Program-made: the position numbers and the translations under genes
Shown: positions 10,195-22,091 of the stretch, in pieces
Layout of the letters: the number at the start of each line of letters is the position of its first letter
Numbering within the stretch: position 1 is the stretch's first letter
Source of the DNA: Owenia fusiformis
Taxonomy: Eukaryota; Annelida; Polychaeta; Sabellida; Oweniidae
DNA: 64,000 bases
Direction: 5' to 3'
NCBI GenBank assembly: GCA_903813345.2
Contig: CAIIXF020000014.1
Location: forward strand, 6,417-70,416
Notes under the pieces: generated by a model
Seen by the model: the letters and a program-made list of their open reading frames with translations, nothing else
Databases searched by the model: none
Told to the model about the DNA's origin: nothing

Positions 10195-12250
10195 TCTTTC
10201 CGAACCAGTTTTCTCATTAACTAGAAGGGCTTACTTAAATCTGCTAACATAGTCAACTAGGTAATGATACCTAGTTTCTGGGAAATTATGTCAAATGATT
10301 ATCTAGGTCAAAGGTCAAGAACTAGGTCAAATCGTGGGTTTTCACTATTTTACAAGTTTTCTCAGTCGTCCTTCGGTATTTTTGCTCCTGGTTTTTTTCA
10401 TCATGTTCCTTAGATAAAAAGCTAATTCCGTAAGGCAAATCGTTTTTTGATTACTCTTACCGATTTTGAGAAATGACGTCCGAAAAGTAGGTCAGAACAT
10501 AAAAAGTTCTCCAAATTCAACGTGTGAATAATCAAATAAGTGTAGAATTATCTCAGGAATCCGAATCTGCAAACCAAATTTCGATCCGACTTCCGGTTCG
10601 GAAGTAATAGCGTTTCGAAATCTCAAAAATCGCTAAATTTGGTGCCCATGTTAAGTCAATGGGAAAAAAGATTTTTTTGAAGTGATAAATACGAAATATA
10701 GACTTAGCTCAGCTTAATATAATGAATGCCTATAAAAGAAGGGGACCTCAAAAGTTATATAGCTTCAAAATTTGGACACCAAAATGCCTAGGTCAAAATC
10801 TAGGTCAAATTTATAGTTTTTCCTTATTTTTACGATTCTGACACTACACTTTAATAATTTGCTTCAAAATTTTGCATACATGTAGCAAAGAGTGTGCTAA
10901 TAGTGTTAGCCTTTTGCCGTCAGAAAGTATTTTGACCCACTTTTGAGATATGGTGTCCAAAATGTAGGTCAAAATAAAAAGTTCTCAAAATTTAACGTAT
11001 GAGTTATGAATTAAGGGTAGAATTTTCTCAGGAATCCAAATCTGCAAACCAAATTTCAATCCGACTATTGGTTCGGAAGTTATGGCGTTTTGAAAGCTAA
11101 AAAATCGCTAAATTTGGTGCCCCATGTTATGGCAATGGGAAAAAAGATTTTTTTGAAGTGTAAAATACGAGATATAGACTGAGTACAGCTTCACACAATG
11201 AAAGCCTACAAAAGAAACGGACCTCAAAAGCTATCTAGCTTCAAAATTTGGACACCAAAATGCCTAGGGTCAATATCTAGGTCATATTCATAGTTTTACC
11301 TTATTTTTGCGATTCTGACATTACACTTTAATGATTTGCTTTGAAATTTTGTATACATGTAGCAAAGAGTGTGCTAATAGTGTTAGCCTTTTGCCGTCAG
11401 GAAGTATTTTGACCCACTTTTGAGATATGGTGTCCGTAAAGTAGGTCTAAATTGAAATTTCTCATAATTTAACTTATGAGTTATGAATTAAGGGTAGAAT
11501 TTTCTCAGGAATCCGAATCTGCAAACCAAATTTCAATCCGACTTTTCGTTGGGAAGTTATGGCGTTTTGAAAGCTCAAAAATCGCTAATTTTGGTGCCCA
11601 ATGTTATGTCAATGAGAAAAAAGATTTTTTTGAAGTGTATAATTCCAGATAAAGACTGAGTACAGCTTAAGATTCTGAAAGTCTATAAAAGAAGGGGACC
11701 TCGAAGGCTATCTAGCTTTAAAATTTGGACACCAAAATCCCTAGGTCAAAATCTAGGTCAAATACATAGTTTTTCCTTATTTTTGCGATTCTGGCACTAC
11801 ACTTTTAGGATTTGCTTCAAAATTTTGTATACAGGTAGCAAAGAGTGGGCATATAGTGTTAGCCTTTTGCCGTCAGAGAGTATTTTGACCCACTTTTGAG
11901 ATATGGTGTCCGAAAAGTAGGTAAAAATAAAAAATTCTCCAAATTTTACATATGAGTTATGAATTAAGAGTAGAATTTTCTCAGGAATCCGAATCTGCAA
12001 ACCAATTTTCGATCAAACTTCTGGTTAGATAGTAATAGCGGTTTGAAGTCTCGAAAAGTCGATATGATGATATCCCCATGTCATGTATATGGAGTCGAAG
12101 ATAACATTCTTAAGAGTTGTCTAAATGTCTATATTCTAGCTGACTCAGCTTATAGTGAATGACTCAGCTTACAAGTAATTGGATGACTCAGCTTAAAACA
12201 AGTCTTAAATCTGGAGTCTTAAATTGAACTTGTTCAATTTACATGTCTAG
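10195..12250 (+). mobile_element. A element E6 (L1 leader, TGACTCAGC type)
   Basis: The L1 leader starts at TTCTTTCCGAACC, with DR1 at 10305, then monomers starting near 10477, 10955, 11430 and 11906. The 3' module resembles that of E2 (TATAGTGAATGACTCAGC, then AAGTAATTGGATGACTCAGC), so E2 and E6 look like sister copies. CTAG is at 12247-12250. Confidence 0.65.
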
Positions 12251-12265
12251 TTATTCTTCTTTTTT

Positions 12266-14287
12266 CTTCCTCCTAACAGATTTTCTCTCCAACTATAACA
12301 TCTTACTTAATCCAACTTACATGGTTAATTAAAGACTGTATCCGGCTTTCTGGGAAATTAGGTCAAATTTTTATCTAGGTCAAAGGTCAAGAACTAGGTC
12401 AAATCTTACATTTTCAACATTCTTCATCATATCTTCGTCAATATTCTTCGTAACTCCTTCATCTTTTTTTCATCGTGTAGCTTAGAAAAAGGCAAATCAA
12501 AGATATGACATCAGAATTTTGATTACTCTTACCGATTTTGAGATATGGCGTCCGGAAAGTAGGTCAGAACAAAAAGTTCTCCAAATTCAACATGTGAGTT
12601 ATGAAATAAGTGGAGAATGATCTCAGGAATCCGAATCTGCAAACCAAATTTGGATCGGACTTCCGGTGCGGAAGTTATGGCGTTTTGAAAGCTCAAAAAT
12701 CCCTAAATTTGGTGCCTATGTTAAGTCAATGGGAAAAAAGACTTTTTCGAAGTGTAAAATACAAGATATAGACTGAGTACAGCTTAACATAATGAATGCT
12801 TATAAAAGAAGGGGACCTCAAAAGCTACATAGCTTCAAATTTTGGACACCAAAATGCCTAGGTCAAAATCTAGGTCAAATTCATAGTTTTTCCTTATTTT
12901 TACGATTCTGACACTACACTTTAATAATTTACTTCAAAATTTTGTATACAGGTAGCAAAGAGTGTGCTTATAGTGTTAGCCTTTTGCCGTCAGAAAGTAT
13001 TTTGACCCACTTTTGAGATATGGTGTCCGAAAAGTAGGTCAAAATAAAAAATTCTCCAAATTTAACATATGAGCTATGAATTAAGGGAAGCATTTTCCCA
13101 GGAATCCGAATCTGCAAACCAAATTTCAATCCGACTTTAAGTTCGGAAGTTATGGCGTTTTGAAAGCTTAAAAATCGCTAAATTTGGTGCCCCATGCTAT
13201 GTCAATGAGAAAAAAGATTTTTTGTGTGTAAAATACCAGATATAAACTGAGTACAGCTTAACATTCTGAAAGCCTATAAAAGAAGGGGACCTCGAAGGCT
13301 ATCTAGCTTTAAAATTTGGACACCAAAATGCCTAGGTCAAAATCTAGGTCAAATTAATAGTTTTTCCTTATTTTTTGCGATTCTGACATTACACTTTAAT
13401 GATTTGCTTCGAAATTTTGTATACAGGTAGCAAAGAGTGTGCTCATAGTATTAGCTATCTGCCGTCATAAAGTATTTTGACCCACTTTTGAGATATGGTG
13501 TCTGAAAAGTAGGTCAAAATAAAAAGTTCTCCAAATTTAACGTATGAGTTATGAATCAAGGGTAGAATTTTCTCAGGAATCAGAATCTTTCAATCAAATT
13601 CCGATCCAACTTCTGATTAGATTAGTTATAGCGGTTTGAAGTCTCGAAAAGTCGATATGATGATCCCAATGTTAAACCAATGGAGTCTAAGATAACATTC
13701 TTAAGAGTTGTCTAAATGTCTATATTCTAGCTGACTCAGCTTATTCTGAATGACTCAGCTTACAAGTATTTGGATGCCTAGGACAAAATCTAGGTCAAAT
13801 TAATAGTTTTTCCTTATTTTTGCGATTCTGACATTACACTTTAATGATTTGCTTCGAAATTTTGTATACAGGTAGCAAAGAGTGTGCTCATAGTATTAGC
13901 TATCTGCCGTCATAAAGTATTTTGACCCACTTTTGAGATATGGTGTCTGAAAAGTAGGTCAAAATAAAAAGTTCTCCAAATTTAACGTATGAGTTATGAA
14001 TCAAGGGTAGAATTTTCTCAGGAATCAGAATCTTTAAACCAAATTTCGATCCAACTTCTGATTAGATAGTTATAGCGGTTTGAAGTCTCGTAAAGTTGAT
14101 ATGATGATATCCCCATGTTTAGCCAATGGAGTCGAAGATAACATTCTTAAGAGTTGTCTAAATGTCTAAATTCTAGCTTACTCAGCTTATTCTGAATGAC
14201 TCAGCTTACAAGTATTTGGATGACTCAGCTTAAAAAAAGTCTGAAATCTGGAGTCTTAAATTGAACTTGTTCAATTAACATGTCTAG
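12266..14287 (+). mobile_element. A element E7 (L3 leader, TGACTCAGC type) with internal duplication
   Basis: The L3 leader starts CTTCCTCCTAACAGATTTTC, with DR1 at 12377. Monomers follow. The 3' part including the TGACTCAGC module is present twice in direct order, the copies starting at 13328 and 13774. Only the second reaches the hairpin and CTAG (14284-14287). Confidence 0.65.
13328..14219 (+). repeat. 446-bp direct tandem duplication inside E7
   Basis: The copies are 13328-13773 and 13774-14219. The junction fuses the GTATTTGG of the 3' module to ATGCCTAGGACAAAATC of the monomer middle. The copies differ by few bases (for example TGACTCAGC against TTACTCAGC, and CAATCAAATTCC against AACCAAATTTC), so the event looks fairly recent. 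Confidence 0.8.
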
Positions 14288-14300
14288 TTATTATTATTTT

Positions 14301-15644
14301 TCTTTAAGAGTTTTTTCAATAACTATAAGGTATCCAGTAAAGACCATTATACAGTTCATTTAGGTTCAGTATCTAGTTGATGGGAAATTGGGTCAAATTT
14401 TTATCTAGGTCAAAGGTCAAGAACTAGGTCAAATCTTACATTTTCAACCTTGTGTCTATTATCTTCGTCGTTATTTCTCGAAACGTCTTCATCTTTTTTT
14501 TCATCCTGTAGCTTACAAACAGCCCTTTCATATGTGTGCCATCCGTTTTTTGATTACTCTTACCGATTTTGAAATATGGCGTCCGGAAAGTAGGTCACAC
14601 CAAAACGTGCTCCAAATTCAATGTATGAGTTATGAATTAGGAGTAGAATTTTGTCAGGAATCCGTATCTGCAAACCAAATTTCGATCCGACTTTCGGTTC
14701 GGAAGTTATGGCATTTTAAAAGCTCATAAATCGCTAAATTTGGTGCCCATGTTAAGTCAATGGGAAAAAAGATTTTTTTGAAGTGAAAAATTCGAAATAT
14801 AGACTGAGTTCAGCTTAATTTAATGAAAGCCTTAAAAAGAAGGGGACCTCAAAAGCCATCTAGCTTCAAAATTTGGACACCAAAATGCCTAGGTCAAAAT
14901 CTAGGTCAAATTCAAAGGTTTTCCTTATTTTTGCGATTCTGACACTACACTTCAATTATGTTCTTCGAAATTGTGTATACATGTAGCCAAGAGTGTGCTA
15001 ATAGTGTTAGCCTTTTGCCGTCAGAAAGTATTTTGACCCACTTTTGAGATATGGTGTCCGAAAGTAGGTCAAAATAAAAAATTCTCCAAATTACGATCCG
15101 ACTTCCGGTTCGGAAGTTATGGCGTGTCCAAAAAGTAGGTCAAAATAAAAATTCGCCAAATTTAACGTATGAGTTATGAATTAGGGGTAGAATTTTGTCA
15201 GGAATCCGAATCTTTAAATCAAATTTAGATCCGACTTTCAGTTCGGAAGTTATGGCGTTTTGAAATTTCGGAAAATCGATATGATGGTATCCTGATAGAA
15301 AGTCAAGAGTAGAGAAGAAAATATTGAAAAGTTCATCCATCCTTCCTATCTGATCCTATCCTATCCTTCCTATCTATCCTTCCTTCGTATCCTTTCCTTC
15401 CTATCCTTCCTATCCTCTCCTATCATATCCTTTCTTCCTATTCTGTTCTATCCTATCCTTCTTTCTTATTCTATACTATCGTTCCTTCCCATTCTATCCT
15501 ATCCTACCTTCCTATTTTATCCATCCATCTTATTCTAGATGACTCAGCTTATTCTGGATGACTCGGCTTATTTTAGATGACTCGGCTTAAAAAAGTCTAG
15601 ATCTGGAGTCTGAAATTGAACTTCGTTCAATTTCCAAAGTCTAG
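14301..15644 (+). mobile_element. A element E8 (mosaic L2/L3 leader, TATCC type)
   Basis: The leader starts like L2 (TTTTTTCAATAACTATAAGG) but after the DR1 block at 14407 continues as L3 (CTTACATTTTCAACC, then TTTTTCATCCTGTAGCTTAC). The switch falls inside the conserved AGGTCA block. A monomer, a partial repeat, a (TATCC)n tract (about 15335-15520), hairpin and CTAG at 15641-15644 follow. Confidence 0.6.
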
Positions 15645-15652
15645 TTATTATT

Positions 15653-15747
15653 AGAATGCCGGTTTCGAAGAAACGGCATTCTATAGTTTTCGCCTTTTTC
15701 TTATTTTTATTATTATTAGAATGCCGGTTTCGAAGAAACGGCATTCT
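15653..15747 (+). repeat. Two ATGCC-type palindromes directly before element B1
   Basis: 15653-15682 and 15718-15747 each read AGAATGCCG, a loop around TTTCGAAGAAA, then CGGCATTCT and the tail ATAGTTTTCGCC. The right arm matches the CGGCATTCTA found just before the 3' hairpin of B elements. This pair stands immediately 5' of the first B element. Confidence 0.85.
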
Positions 15748-15778
15748 ATAGTTTTCGCCTTTTTCTTATTATTATTAT

Positions 15779-16847
15779 TCCGTGCAAGATTTCTCCGCAC
15801 ACACCGACATGTCAGCTAATTAGCATATACCATCAACCTTGACATGTTCCTGGGCTACAGGGAAATGCCTTCATTTTTTTAATTAGCCCCTCCCTAATTA
15901 GCCAAGGTCAAATCGCAAATTTTTACATTTTTGCACGTACAAGGAGTAACCATTTTTATTTTTTACCCAAAATTTGCATATGCCATCCCTCACAATTGCC
16001 ATTTCACATATATTCCGGGTTTTAAAATTGGGTGCCCCAAATTTGAAAAATGGGGCACCCCAGTGGGGCAAAATTTGAAAACTGTGTATCCGATCCCAAT
16101 TCTGAGCAGATATAAAGAATAGAAGCCCCTGATTCCAAATATGCTTTCAGTTTTGGAATCCGACCTCTGAGTGACCTTGAAAAGGTCAACAAGTTCAAAA
16201 ATCAAAATCGCTCAAATTGATTCCAAATTGGTACCATTGTATTACACTGTACTCGGATAGAGTAAATTAGGTCACCATTTTGACCTTGACCTTTGACATT
16301 GACCTTCAAATGACCTCAAAGTTGAAAACTAGGATTTTCATTCCAATTCTTTGCAAGTATGAAGTATGGATGTCCCTGATTCTAAATATGCTTGTGGTTT
16401 TGGAATTTGACCTCCGGGTGACCTTGAAAAGGTCAAAAAGGTTAAATTGCTAAAATTGCTCAAATTGATTCGAAATTGGTACCATTGTATTACACTGTAC
16501 TAAACTAGAGTAAATTAGGTCAACATTTTGACCTTGACCTTTGACCTTCACCGTAAAATGACGTAAAAATTATTTCTTGTTTTACCTGTTCAAGGAGCCA
16601 CTGTAGTTATTTTTTGCATGCCTTACTCTTCCCATTTAACATATCTCTAGGGTTTATAATTTGGGTGATTTTCATTCCAATTCTTTGCAAGTATGAAGTA
16701 TGGATGTCCCTGATTCTAAATATGCTTGTGGTTTTGGAATTCGACCTCTGCGTGACCTTGAAAAAGGTCAATTGTGCACCGAATTTGCTGCTGCGGCGAG
16801 GAACGGCATTCTACGAAATCGCCCCCGTGGCGATTTTAAATGTCTAG
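15779..16847 (+). mobile_element. B element B1 (internally deleted copy)
   Basis: It starts TTCCGTGCAAGATTTCTCCG and ends CGGCATTCTACG, hairpin AAATCGCC/CCC/GTGGCGATTT, TAAATGT, CTAG (16844-16847), then TTATTATT. Inside are an inverted repeat (16030-16060), AGGTCA/TGACCT runs, and ~335-bp units starting near 16335 and 16670 (ATTTTCATTCCAATTC); the last unit is cut short and fused to the 3' end. The short frames here are unconvincing and no gene is called. Confidence 0.65.
16030..16060 (+). repeat. Perfect inverted repeat in B elements
   Basis: GGGTGCCCC and GGGGCACCC are separated by 13 nt, giving a 9-bp GC-rich stem. It recurs at 17112-17142 and 24705-24735; in the second unit of B2 (near 18105) the right arm is weakened to TTGGCACCC. 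Confidence 0.7.
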
Positions 16848-16860
16848 TTATTATTATTAT

Positions 16861-18834
16861 TCCACGCAAGATTTCTCCGCACACACCGACATGTCAGCTA
16901 ATTAGCATATACCATCAACCTTGACATGTTCCTGGGCTACAGGGAAATGCCTTCATTTTTTTAATTAGCCCCTCCCTAATCAGCCAAGGTCAAATCGCAA
17001 ATTTTTACATTTTTGCACGTACAAGGAGTAACCATTTTTATTTTTTACCCAAAATTTGCATATGCCATCCCTCACAATTGCCATTTCATATATATTCCGG
17101 GTTTTAAAATTGGGTGCCCCAAATTTGAAAAATGGGGCACCCCAGTGGGGCAAAATTTGAAAACTGTGTATCCGATCCCAATTCTGAGCAGATATAAAGA
17201 ATAGAAGCCCCTGATTCCAAATATGCTTTCGGTTTTGGAATCCGACCTCTGAGTGACCTTGAAAAGGTCAACAAGTTCAAAAATCAAAATCGCTCAAATT
17301 GATTCCAAATTGGTACCATTGTATTACACTGTACTCGGATAGAGTAAATTAGGTCACCATTTTGACCTTGACCTTTGACATTGACCTTCAAATGACCTCA
17401 AAGTTGAAAACTAGGATTTTCATTCCAATTCTTTGCAAGTATGAAGTATGGATGTCCCGGATTCTAAATATGCTTGTGGTTTTGGAATTTGACCTCCGGG
17501 TGACCTTGAAAAGGTCAAAAAGGTTAAATTGCTAAAATTGCTCAAATTGATTCGAAATTGGTACCATTGTATTACACTGTACTAAACTAGAGTAAATTAG
17601 GTCAACATTTTGACCTTGACCTTTGACCTTCACCGTAAAATGACGTAAAACTTATTTCTTGTTTTACCTGTTCAAGGAGCCACTGTAGTTATTTTTTGCA
17701 TGCCTTACTCTTCCCATTTAACATATCTCTAGGGTTTATAATTTGGGTGATTTTCATTCCAATTCTTTGCAAGTATGAAGTATGGATGTCCCTGATTCTA
17801 AATATGCTTGTGGTTTTGGAATTTGACCTCCGGGTGACCTTGAAAAGGTCAAAAAGGTTAAATTGCTAAAATTGCTCAAATTGATTCGAAATTGGTACCA
17901 TTGTATTACACTGTACTTAACTATAGTAAATTAGGTCAACATTTTGACCTTGACCTTTGACCTTCAACGTAAAACGACGTAAGACATATTTCTTGTTTTT
18001 CATGTACAAAGAGCCACTATAGATATGTTTTGCCCAAATTTTGTACATGGCATGCCTCATTCTTCTCATTTAACATATATTCCGGGTTTTTTAATTGGGA
18101 TTGGGTGCCCCAAATTTGAAAAATTTGGCACCCCAGTGGGGCAAAATTTGAAAAACTATGAATTTCATCATAATTCTTACCAAAAATAAAGAATAAAAGC
18201 CCCTAATATCAAATATCACAGCAATGTGTCAGCTTATTAGCATGTACCATCAACCTTGACATGTACCTGGGCTACAGGGAAATGCCTTCATTTTTTAATT
18301 GGCTCCACCTTAATGAGCCAAGGTCAAATCTTTAATTTTACATTTTTGTACGTACTTATATTTCACCTTATTTCATCACTATCTGCACCATATGGGGTAC
18401 TTCGACTGCTCCAAATAAAGTAAAGATTCTTCCAAATCGCCATTTTTGGTGATATTTGTGGTATTGTGACCAGCTTTAATTGCAATAAAAACTAATTTTC
18501 TTCGATTAAAGTACACTTCCGGTTTGCTATTGTCTATGTCTATGTCAATAATATCTGCAAAAGACTAATAAGCCCATATAGAGCAGATTACTGTATATTA
18601 TGACTGCCTAAATGGTATCAAGAAATAACAAGTTTAACACTTTGTTTTCCTAATCTATATAGGGGGCACGCGACAGCGCTTTAAAGCCCGTCTGGGAGGA
18701 TAAGGGTACAGGTTTTTAAATTGAGTGCCAAAATTTCAAAAATATGGCAAAATATGATATCAAATATTTATTTGCTGCTGCGGCGAGGAACGGCATTCTA
18801 CGAAATCGCCCCCGTGGCGATTTTAAATGTCTAG
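16861..18834 (+). mobile_element. B element B2 (composite of two B copies)
   Basis: It starts TCCACGCAAGATTTCTCCGC and ends with the B hairpin and CTAG (18831-18834). Units of ~335 bp start near 17417 and 17751. From about 18218 a second, diverged B leader begins (CAATGTGTCAGCTTATTAGC, then CATGTACCTGGGCTACAGGG) with no CTAG or TTATT before it, so B2 appears to be a 3'-truncated copy joined to a 5'-truncated copy. The stretch 18370-18770 is unlike other B text and holds nothing I can name. Confidence 0.6.
18775..18834 (+). repeat. B-element 3' terminus: hairpin plus CTAG
   Basis: The order GCTGCTGCGGCGAGGAA, CGGCATTCTACG, stem AAATCGCC, loop, GGCGATTT, TAAATGT, CTAG is identical to 16787-16847. 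The layout copies that of the A-element 3' end with different sequence, which is why both are read as terminators of the same transposon class. Confidence 0.7.
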
Positions 18835-18850
18835 TTATTATTCTTATTTT

Positions 18851-20736
18851 TCTTTTTGAGTTTTCTCAATAACTATAAGGTATCCAGTAAAGACCATAAT
18901 ACAGTTTGTTTAGGTTCAGTATCTAGTTGGTGGGAAATTGGGTCAAATTTTTATCTAGGTCAAAGGTCAAGAACTAGGTCAAATCCGGTACTTTGTCACT
19001 TTTTTCGATTTTCTCGGTCGTCCTTCAATATTTTCGATCTGGGTTTTTTTCATTGTGTTCCTTATAAAAAAGTAGAAAACCCTAGTCGATTTAGTTTTTT
19101 GATATCTCAAACCGATTTCGAGATATCAGTGTCCGAAAACGAGGTCCAAAAAAAAGTTCTCCGAATCAAATGTCCAGGATATTGGTCTTATAGGAAATTT
19201 TCTCAAAATTCCGAATCTGAAAACCAAATTCGAATCAGACTCCCGGTTCGGAAGTTATGGCGTTTTGAAAGCTCAAAAATCGCTAAATTTGGTGCCCATG
19301 TTAAGTCAATGGGAAAAAAGATTTTTTTGAAGTGAAAAATACGAAATATAGATTGAGTTCAGCTAAATATAATGGAAGCCCATAAAAGAATGGGACCTCA
19401 AAAGCCATCTAGCTTCAAAATTTGGACACCAAAATGCCTAGGTCAAAATCTAGGTCAAATTCAAAGTTTTCCTTATTTCTGCTATTCTGACACTACAGAT
19501 TAATTATATTCTTCGAAATTTTGTATGCATGTAGCCAAGAGTGTGCTAATAGTGTTAGCCTTTTGCCGTCAGAAAGTATTTTGACCCACTTTTGAGATAT
19601 GGTGTCCGAAAAGTGGGTCGAAATAATTTTTTTTCCAAATTTAACATTTGAGTTATGAATTAAGTATAAAATTTTCTCAGAAATCCGAATCTGCAAACCA
19701 AATTTCGATCCGACTTCTGGTTCGGAAGTTATTACATTTTGAATGCTCAAAAATCACTAAATTTGGTGCCCCATGTTATGTCAATGGGAAAAAAGATTTT
19801 TTTGAAGTGTAAAATACGAGATATAGACTAAGTACAGCTTAAAATAATGAAAGCCTATGAAAGAAGGGGACCTCGAAGGCTACCTAACTTTGGAAACCAA
19901 AATCCCTAGGTCAAAATCTAGGTCAAATTCATAGTTTATCCTTATTTTTGCGATTCTGACACTACACTTTAATTATATTCTTCGAAATTGTGTACATAAG
20001 AAGCCAAGAGTGTACTCATAGTGTTAGCCTTTTGCCGTCAGAAAGTATTTTGACCATCTTTTGAGATATGGTGTCCGAAAAGTAGGTTAAAATAAGAAGT
20101 TCTCCAAATTTAACGTATGAGTTATGAATTAGGAGTAGAATCTTGTCAGGAATCCGAATCTGCAAACCAAATTTCGATCCGACTTCCGGTTCGGAAGTAA
20201 TGGCGTGTCCAAAAAGTAGGTCAAAATAAAAAGTTTCCAATTTAACGTATGAATTATGAATTAGGGGTAGAATTTGTCAGGAATCTGAATCTGCAAATCA
20301 AATTTCGATCTGACTTCCGGTCTGGAAATTATGGCGTTTTGAAATTTCGAGAAAAATCGATCTGATGATATCCTGATAGAAAGTCAAGAATAGCAAAGAA
20401 AATATTGAAAAATCCATCCATCCTTCCATCCATCATTCCTATCCTATCTGATCCTATCCTATCCTATCTGATCCTATCCTATCCTATCCTTCCTATCTAT
20501 CCTTCTTTCATATTTTTTACTTCCTATCCTCCATATCCTATCCTTTCTTCCTATTCTCTCCTATCCTTCTTTTCTATTCTATCCTATCGTTCCTTCCTAT
20601 TCTATTCTATTCCTTCTTCCTATTCAATCCGCCTATCAACCTTTTTCTGGATGACTCAGCTCATTTTTGATGACTGGGCTTAAAAAAGTCTAGATCTGGA
20701 GTCTGAAATTGAACTCGTTCAATTTCCAAAATCTAG
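18851..20736 (+). mobile_element. A element E9 (L2 leader, TATCC type)
   Basis: The L2-like leader starts TCTTTTTGAGTTTTCTCAAT, with DR1 at 18957, a divergent L2-linked first monomer, two typical monomers and a partial repeat. The (TATCC)n tract is at about 20405-20640, with CTAG at 20733-20736. A 159-codon frame at 18856-19335 spans leader and first monomer but has no recognisable domain and is treated as chance. Confidence 0.6.
20405..20640 (+). repeat. (TATCC)n tract in E9
   Basis: TATCC/TATCTGATCC units, with the longest regular run in the left half. Confidence 0.85.
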
Positions 20737-20743
20737 TTATTAT

Positions 20744-22091
20744 TCTTTTTCTAAACCAGTTTTCTCACTAACCATAAGGTCTTCAGTAAAGTCAATCATT
20801 TGGTCAATTTAGGTTCAGTATCTAGTTCCTCGGAAATTGGGTCAAATTTTTATCTAGGTCAAAGGTCAAGAACTAGGTCAAATCCAGTACTCAGTCACTT
20901 TTTTCGATTTTCTCGGTCGTCCTTCAATATTTTCGATCCGGTTTTTTTTCATTGTGTTCCTTATAAAAACTAGGAAACCTAGGGTCGATTTAGTTTTTTG
21001 ATATCTCAAACCAATTTCGAGATATCAGTGTCCGAAAACGAGGTCCAAAAAAAGTTCTCCGAATCAAATGTCCAGGATATAAGTCTTATAGGAAATTTTC
21101 TCAGGATTCCGAATCTAAAAACGAAATTCGAATTTGAATTCCGGTTCGGAAGTTCTGGCGTTTTGAAAACTCAAAAATCGCTAAATTTGGTGCCCATGTT
21201 AAGTCAATGGGAAAAAATATTTTTTTGAAGTGAAAAATACGGAATATAGACTGAGTTCAGCTTCATATAATCAAAGCCTTTAAAAGAAGGGGACCTCAAA
21301 AGCCATCTAGCTTCACAATTTGGACACCGAAATGCCTAGGTCAAAATCTAGGTCAAATTCATAGGTTTTCCTTATTTTTTCGATTCTGACACTACACTTT
21401 AATTATATTCTTCGAAATTGTGTATACATGTAGCCAAGAATATGCTTATAGTGTTAGCCTTTTGCCGTCAGAAAGTATTTTGACCCACTTTTGAGATATG
21501 GTGTCCGAAAAGTAGGTCAAAATAAAAAGTTCTCCAAATTTGACGTTTGAGTTGTGAATTCGGAAGTTATGGCGTGTCCGAAAAGTAGGTCAAAATAAAA
21601 AATCTCCAAATTTAATGTATGAGTTATGAATTAGGGGTAGAATTTTGTCAGGAATCCGAATCTGCAAACCAAATTTCGATCTGACTTCCGGTTCGGAAGT
21701 GATAGCGTTTTGAAATTTCGAGAAAAATCGATCTGATGGTATCCTGATAGAAAGTCAAGAGTAGAGAAGAAAATATTGAAAAATTCATCCATCCTTCCTA
21801 TCTCATCCTACCCTATCCTTCCTATCTATCCTTCCTTCATATCTTTTCCTTCCTATCCTTCTTATCCTATCCTATCCTTTCTTCCTATTCTATTCTATCC
21901 TATCCTTCTTTCTTATTCTATCCTATCGTTCTTTCCTATTCTATCCTATCCTACCATCCTATTTTATTTATCCATCTCTTTCTAGATGACTCAGCTTATT
22001 CTGGATGACTCGGCTTATTCTGGATGACTCGGCTAAAAAAAGTCTAGATCTGGAGTCTGAAATTGAACTTCGTTCAATTTCCAAAATCTAG
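20744..22091 (+). mobile_element. A element E10 (L2 leader, TATCC type)
   Basis: The leader starts TTCTTTTTCTAAACCAG, with DR1 at 20856 and the L2-linked first monomer. The later monomer has an internal deletion near 21558 (GAATTCGGAAGTTATGG). The (TATCC)n tract is at about 21783-21975 and CTAG at 22088-22091. Unusually, CTAG is followed by TGATTTTTGC, not by a TTATT run. This copy is closely similar to E19. Confidence 0.6.

Noticed and set aside
18856-19335. 159-codon open frame as a gene
   Set aside because: It spans an element leader and first monomer, its parts recur as shorter broken frames in other copies, and no domain is visible.
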